Shown here one piece after another: positions 59,538-64,000 of a DNA stretch of 64,000 nucleotides. The notes under the pieces are model-generated. The model was not told the origin of the DNA, did no database searches, and was given only the letters and a program-made list of their open reading frames with translations. This DNA is from Variovorax sp. (GTDB lineage: Bacteria; Pseudomonadota; Gammaproteobacteria; Burkholderiales; Burkholderiaceae_C): positions 105,506 through 169,505 of the forward strand of contig JANXTS010000019.1 in NCBI GenBank assembly GCA_025352265.1, in the 5' to 3' direction. The stretch's first letter is position 1. Every line of letters begins with the position of its first letter. Position numbers and translations under genes: made by a program.

Positions 59538-60980
59538 TCAGACGCCGAGGATCGACACCGACTTCGTCACCAGGTACGACTCCAGCGCCTCCGGGCCGCC
59601 TTCCGAGCCGTAGCCCGAATCCTTGACGCCGCCGAAAGGCATTTCGGCCGATGGCATCGCAGGCTGGTTGATCCACAGCATGCCGAGCTCGAGCCGTTGG
59701 CCGAGGATGTGCGCCGTCTTGATCGACTTGGTGAAGGCATAGCCGGCCAAGCCGAAGGGCAGGCGGTTGGCTTCGGTGATGGCTTCTTCGAGATTGTCGA
59801 AACCGCGCACCGCCGCTACCGGGCCAAAAGGTTCGTTGTTGAACACATCGGCATCGAGCGACACGTTGGTGATCACCGTCGGAGCGTAGAAGTTGCCTTC
59901 ACCGCTGATGCGTTCACCGCCGGTGGCGATGGTGGCGCCCTTGGCGCGCGCATCGTCCATCACCTTGGCCATGGCCGTGATGCGGCGTGCGTTGGCGAGT
60001 GGGCCGAGGGTGGTGCCGGCGGTCAGGCCGTCACCGAGCTTCAGGCTTTCAGCGTGCTTGACCAGTGCCTTCGAGAACTCGTCGACCAGGCTGTTGTGCA
60101 CCAGGAAACGTGTCGGCGAAATGCAGACTTGACCTGCATTGCGGAACTTGGCAGCACCCGCCGCCTTCACCGCGAGCGCGACGTCGGCGTCTTCGGCGAC
60201 GATCACCGGCGCGTGGCCGCCGAGTTCCATCGTGACGCGCTTCATGTGCGCACCGGCCAGCGCGGCCAACTGCTTGCCGACAGGCGTCGAGCCGGTAAAG
60301 GTGACCTTGCGGATGATCGGGCTGGCGATCAGGTAGCTGGAGATTTCAGCCGGGTCGCCGAACACCAGGCCGACGGTGCCGGGCGGGATGCCGGCATCGA
60401 CGAAGCATTGCAGCAGCGCGGCAGGCGATGCCGGCGTTTCTTCCGGCGCCTTCACCAGGAACGAGCAACCGGTGGCCAGAGCCGCGCCGAGCTTGCGCAC
60501 GATCTGGTTGATCGGGAAGTTCCAAGGCGTGAAAGCGGCGACCGGACCGACCGGCTCCTTGAGCACGAGTTGTTGCGCGGCCAGGTTGCGCGACGGCACG
60601 ATGCGGCCGTACACGCGGCGACCTTCGTCGGCGAACCATTCGATGATCTCGGCACCGGCCATCACCTCACCGCGGGCTTCGATCAGCGGCTTGCCTTGCT
60701 CTTGCGTGAGCAGGCGCGCGATGGCGTCGGCACGCTCGCGCAGCAGGCCGGCGGCCTTGCGCATGACGTTGGCGCGCTCGGGAGCCGACGTGTTCTTCCA
60801 CGCATCGAAACCGCGCTGGGCAGACGCAAGCGCCTGGTCGAGGTCGGCGATGCCGGCGTGCGCGACCTTGCCGATCGGCTTGCCGGTAGCGGGGTTGATC
60901 ACGTCGATGGTCTTGCCGCTCTTGGCGTCGGTCCATTCGCCATTGATGAGCAGGCGGGTGTCGGTGTAGTTGGTGGTCAT
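59538..60980 (-). CDS. NAD(P)-dependent aldehyde/succinate-semialdehyde dehydrogenase
   Basis: [57 protein letters not shown]. Confidence 0.93.
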   Translation of the reverse strand: MTTNYTDTRLLINGEWTDAKSGKTIDVINPATGKPIGKVAHAGIADLDQALASAQRGFDAWKNTSAPERANVMRKAAGLLRERADAIARLLTQEQGKPLIEARGEVMAGAEIIEWFADEGRRVYGRIVPSRNLAAQQLVLKEPVGPVAAFTPWNFPINQIVRKLGAALATGCSFLVKAPEETPASPAALLQCFVDAGIPPGTVGLVFGDPAEISSYLIASPIIRKVTFTGSTPVGKQLAALAGAHMKRVTMELGGHAPVIVAEDADVALAVKAAGAAKFRNAGQVCISPTRFLVHNSLVDEFSKALVKHAESLKLGDGLTAGTTLGPLANARRITAMAKVMDDARAKGATIATGGERISGEGNFYAPTVITNVSLDADVFNNEPFGPVAAVRGFDNLEEAITEANRLPFGLAGYAFTKSIKTAHILGQRLELGMLWINQPAMPSAEMPFGGVKDSGYGSEGGPEALESYLVTKSVSILGV

Positions 60981-61175
60981 GTATGTGCCTTTTCCTGAGG
61001 ACTGTGCAGGGTGGATGAAAAATGGCGGCGCTGCATCGGAGGAGTCGCCGGAGCGCAACTGTCTACTTTACCAACGACCGGGAACCGCCTCGGGCATGGG
61101 GTCGAGCACTCCTCCTACGCGGTGCCGAATGAACGCACATTCTTTTTAGCTAGAGTGTCGGCCACACGAAGAAAA

Positions 61176-61505
61176 ATGGAGCGCACCGTGGCAGACACCG
61201 ATGACAACTTCGAACCTACAGCCAAGCTGGTGTTCGACCTCAACCTTGCGCTTTACCTGGACCTGGTGGCGGTGCTGGAAAAGGCCGGTGTGGTCACCTA
61301 CCGGCAGATGGCGGCGCGCGTCCTGAATATCAGCATCGACGCGCACGATGACGGCGACGTGCCGCTGGCCACCGCGCTCGAAGGCATCGCCAAAGGCTTT
61401 GCCGGTCAACGCGATGGCTTGTCGATCGGCCTGCTCAAGGCGGCGGGCGATTTGCGCAACGACGAAGCACTCGGCGATATTCCCCGGCTGCCGGACGACA
61501 TCTGA
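61176..61505 (+). CDS. Hypothetical protein
   Basis: ORF MERTVADTDDNFEPTAKLVFDLNLALYLDLVAVLEKAGVVTYRQMA. Confidence 0.55.
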   Translation: MERTVADTDDNFEPTAKLVFDLNLALYLDLVAVLEKAGVVTYRQMAARVLNISIDAHDDGDVPLATALEGIAKGFAGQRDGLSIGLLKAAGDLRNDEALGDIPRLPDDI

Positions 61506-61570
61506 CAGTAACGCTGTCGTCTTCGCGGCCGACTTGGCTGTACCTGCCCCTTCCAGTCCGCGTCGCGCCT

Positions 61571-62410
61571 TCAGCCCTGAAAGCGCTTCCGCGTCAGCCC
61601 AAGCGCGATCCAGAAAGCAGCTACCGCATACACCGCCAGCACCACCGCCGGGCGCACCCAGTCGGTCGGCCATTGGTCCATGAACAGCGGCCGCACCAGC
61701 GCTACCGCGTTGGCCAGCGGCAACCATGCCGCGACAACGCGCACCACGCCCGGCAACTGCTCTAGCGGAAAGAACACACCGCTCAAGAACATCATCGGCG
61801 TCATGAAGAGCGTGAAGTAATAGGTGAAGAAGTCGTAGCCCTTCGCCAGCGCATTGAAGACCAGCGCGATGCTCGAGAACGTGATGCCCGAGGCAATGAG
61901 CACCAGCCACGCGACGATGAGCTTGGGGCTGTGGCTGATGCCGAGCGCCAGCATCACGAAGAGGATGGCGGTGACCGTGAAGATCGACTTGAACGCGGCC
62001 CACAGCATCTCGGCCAGCACGATGTCGTCGAGCCCCACGGGCGCGTTCATGATGCCGTCCCACGTCTTCTGCACATGCATGCGCGAAAAGGCCGAGTAGA
62101 GCGCCTCGAAGCTCGCCGCGTTCATCGCGCTCATGCAGATCGAGCCGCTCGCCAGGAACAGTATGTACGGCACCTTGACGCCGTCGACTGCCACCTGGCC
62201 GACCAGCGCGCCCATGCCGTAACCAAAGGCGACGAGCCAGATCAGCGGCTCGGCGATGTTGCCGATGAGGCTGGGGATCGCGAGCTTGCGCCATACCAGG
62301 AGGTTGCGCAGGAACACGGGCCACCAGCGCATCGACAGCGCGGGCGGTCGCCAGATCGACGGGGTAGCGGAGTTTGCGGGGACCATGTTCTTTGCGGTGA
62401 TCGTCGTCAT
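61571..62410 (-). CDS. ABC-2 type transporter permease, NodJ-like
   Basis: LIGNIAEPLIWLVAFGYGMGALVG...SICMSAMNAASFEALYSAFSRMHVQKTWDGIMNAPV. Confidence 0.88.
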   Translation of the reverse strand: MTTITAKNMVPANSATPSIWRPPALSMRWWPVFLRNLLVWRKLAIPSLIGNIAEPLIWLVAFGYGMGALVGQVAVDGVKVPYILFLASGSICMSAMNAASFEALYSAFSRMHVQKTWDGIMNAPVGLDDIVLAEMLWAAFKSIFTVTAILFVMLALGISHSPKLIVAWLVLIASGITFSSIALVFNALAKGYDFFTYYFTLFMTPMMFLSGVFFPLEQLPGVVRVVAAWLPLANAVALVRPLFMDQWPTDWVRPAVVLAVYAVAAFWIALGLTRKRFQG

Positions 62411-62412
62411 GC

Positions 62413-63351
62413 CTAGCCGTCCTCGCGAATCTGGCGGCCGGTGAGCTTGAGGAACAAGTCCTCGAGGTTGGCCGGCCGGTGAAAAGTACGCAACCCGCCT
62501 TGCCGGGCGACCAGCGCCGCCAGCAACGCACGTGCATCCTGCGTGTAGAAAAACACAGTCTCGCCGCTGACCTCGACACGTGCGGCCATGGCCTTCAGTT
62601 CGGGCACCTCGGCCAGTGCGACGGCGCCATTGCCGTAGACCTCGACCACGTCGGGCTCCAAGTGCTCGGCGATGAGGTCGCGCGGCTTGCCTTCGGCGAT
62701 CTTGCGGCCATGGTCGAGCACCAGCAGGCGCGAACACAGGCGCTCCGCCTCATCCATGAAGTGCGTCGTCAGCAAGATCGATTTGCCTTGTTGCAGCAAC
62801 ACCTGCAGACGCTCCCACATCAGGTGGCGTGCTTGCGGGTCGAGCCCGGTCGTGGGTTCGTCGAGCAGCAACAGCTTGGGGTCGTTGACCAGCGCACGCG
62901 CCAGCGACAACCGTCGCCGCATGCCGCCGGAGAGTTCGCCCGGCTTGGCATCGGCCTTGTGCGAGAGTGCCGCGAACTCGAGCAGCCTGGGCACGCGGGG
63001 CAAAATCTCGCGCTTGCTAAAGCCGAAGTAGCGACCGTAGACGACCAGGTTCTCGGCACAGCTGAAGTCGGGGTCGAGCGTGTCGAACTGCGTGACCACG
63101 CCGATTTGCGCCTTGATGGCAAGCGCGTCCCGCGGCATCGACAGCCCGAGCGCCTCGATCGTTCCGCTGTCGGGCACGGTGAGGCCGAGGCACATCCGGA
63201 TCGTGGTGGTCTTGCCGGCACCGTTCGGGCCGATCACGCCCAGGCATTCACCGGGCGCGATGTCGAAAGAGAGATCGTCGACGACCGTGTTGCTGCCGTA
63301 GCGCTTGCTGAGGTTGCGGGCTTTAAAGAGAGAGTGGGCGGAAGCTGTCAC
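62413..63351 (-). CDS. ABC transporter ATP-binding protein, NodI-like
   Basis: [43 protein letters not shown]; probable GTG start. Confidence 0.9.
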   Translation of the reverse strand: MTASAHSLFKARNLSKRYGSNTVVDDLSFDIAPGECLGVIGPNGAGKTTTIRMCLGLTVPDSGTIEALGLSMPRDALAIKAQIGVVTQFDTLDPDFSCAENLVVYGRYFGFSKREILPRVPRLLEFAALSHKADAKPGELSGGMRRRLSLARALVNDPKLLLLDEPTTGLDPQARHLMWERLQVLLQQGKSILLTTHFMDEAERLCSRLLVLDHGRKIAEGKPRDLIAEHLEPDVVEVYGNGAVALAEVPELKAMAARVEVSGETVFFYTQDARALLAALVARQGGLRTFHRPANLEDLFLKLTGRQIREDG

Positions 63352-63374
63352 CGACCCATTGTGGTCCAGCGCGC

Positions 63375-64000
63375 TCACAGCGCGAGGCCGGTGAACTCCG
63401 CCTTCATCCAGTCGACAAAGGCCCGCGTGCGTGCAGGCAACAAGCGCGCATGCGGATAGATCACGTTGACCGGCGTGGGCGGCGGCTCGAAGGCTTCGAG
63501 CACGATCTTGAGGCGGCCTTGCGTGACATGTGGCAGCACCTGGTACGAGAAAAACAAGCCGAAGCCCATGCCGACCGCGCACGACTCGATGGCCGGCGCA
63601 ATGTGGTTGAAGTCCAGGTTGCCTCGCGTCGCGACTGAGAACGGCTTGCCCTGATGCTCGAACCCCCACGGCGCGGTGCTGTTGGGATGTAGGCGCACGC
63701 AGTTGGCATGTGCCAGTTCGCGCGGGTGCCCGGGCGTCCCGTGGCGCGCCAGATAGCCGGGGCTCGCCACCACCACGTGCCGCACCGTGCCCAGCCGCTG
63801 CGCGACCAGAGACGAGTCGGGGAGCGGGCTGATGCGAATGCCGACGTCGACACCTTCTTCGAGCAAATTGACCTGGCGATCGTGCAGCAGCACGCTGCAA
63901 TGCATGGTGTCGTATCGCGCCAGAAAGCGCGTGATGGCGGGTGCCACGTACATGTGGCCAAACAGCACGGGCGCGGTAACGGTGAGCCGGCCTGCCGGCT
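63375..64000 (-). CDS. LysR family transcriptional regulator (partial, runs off window end)
   Basis: LysR effector-domain pattern [26 protein letters not shown]...[15 protein letters not shown]. Confidence 0.88.
   Translation of the reverse strand, partial: PAGRLTVTAPVLFGHMYVAPAITRFLARYDTMHCSVLLHDRQVNLLEEGVDVGIRISPLPDSSLVAQRLGTVRHVVVASPGYLARHGTPGHPRELAHANCVRLHPNSTAPWGFEHQGKPFSVATRGNLDFNHIAPAIESCAVGMGFGLFFSYQVLPHVTQGRLKIVLEAFEPPPTPVNVIYPHARLLPARTRAFVDWMKAEFTGLAL

Noticed and set aside
1-64000. CRISPR arrays, tRNA/rRNA genes, prophage or IS transposases
   Set aside because: No regularly spaced direct repeats, tRNA cloverleaf, rRNA or transposase/phage structural protein motifs were recognised by eye; a tRNAscan/Infernal/CRISPR search would be needed to be certain.

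Overview
This 64 kb window is a high-GC beta-proteobacterial chromosome segment. Gene style suggests Comamonadaceae, possibly Variovorax-like; that is inference. It is mostly densely packed metabolic and housekeeping genes: (i) the end of a branched-chain amino-acid ABC cluster with an acyl-CoA synthetase and a Crp/Fnr regulator; (ii) an SDR/GntR/PhyH/SAF-oxidoreductase cluster; (iii) an IclR/thiolase/acyl-CoA ligase/TRAP transporter cluster containing an SDR relic; (iv) an extended kdpFABC-DE potassium operon with small extra ORFs, an internal palindromic repeat and a KdpE-like site; (v) a lower-GC island (~26.1-28.6 kb) with two uncharacterised genes, one interrupted by an in-frame TAG; (vi) a decayed alpha/beta hydrolase; (vii) a sensory block with a hybrid histidine kinase, a Crp/Fnr regulator and an RsbQ-like (KAI2/D14-type) hydrolase beside a PAS-PAS histidine kinase; (viii) a stop/start-overlapping glycosyltransferase/membrane protein/phosphatase cassette; (ix) housekeeping genes including aqpZ, htpG, srkA, ohrR-ohr, purT, an RRM protein, a DEAD-box helicase, an SSADH-family dehydrogenase and a NodIJ-like ABC exporter. 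The most promising undescribed systems are the RsbQ-like hydrolase/PAS-kinase pair and the lower-GC two-gene island. No rRNA, tRNA, CRISPR array, prophage or IS element was recognised. All family calls are by eye from the translations; no database searches were run.
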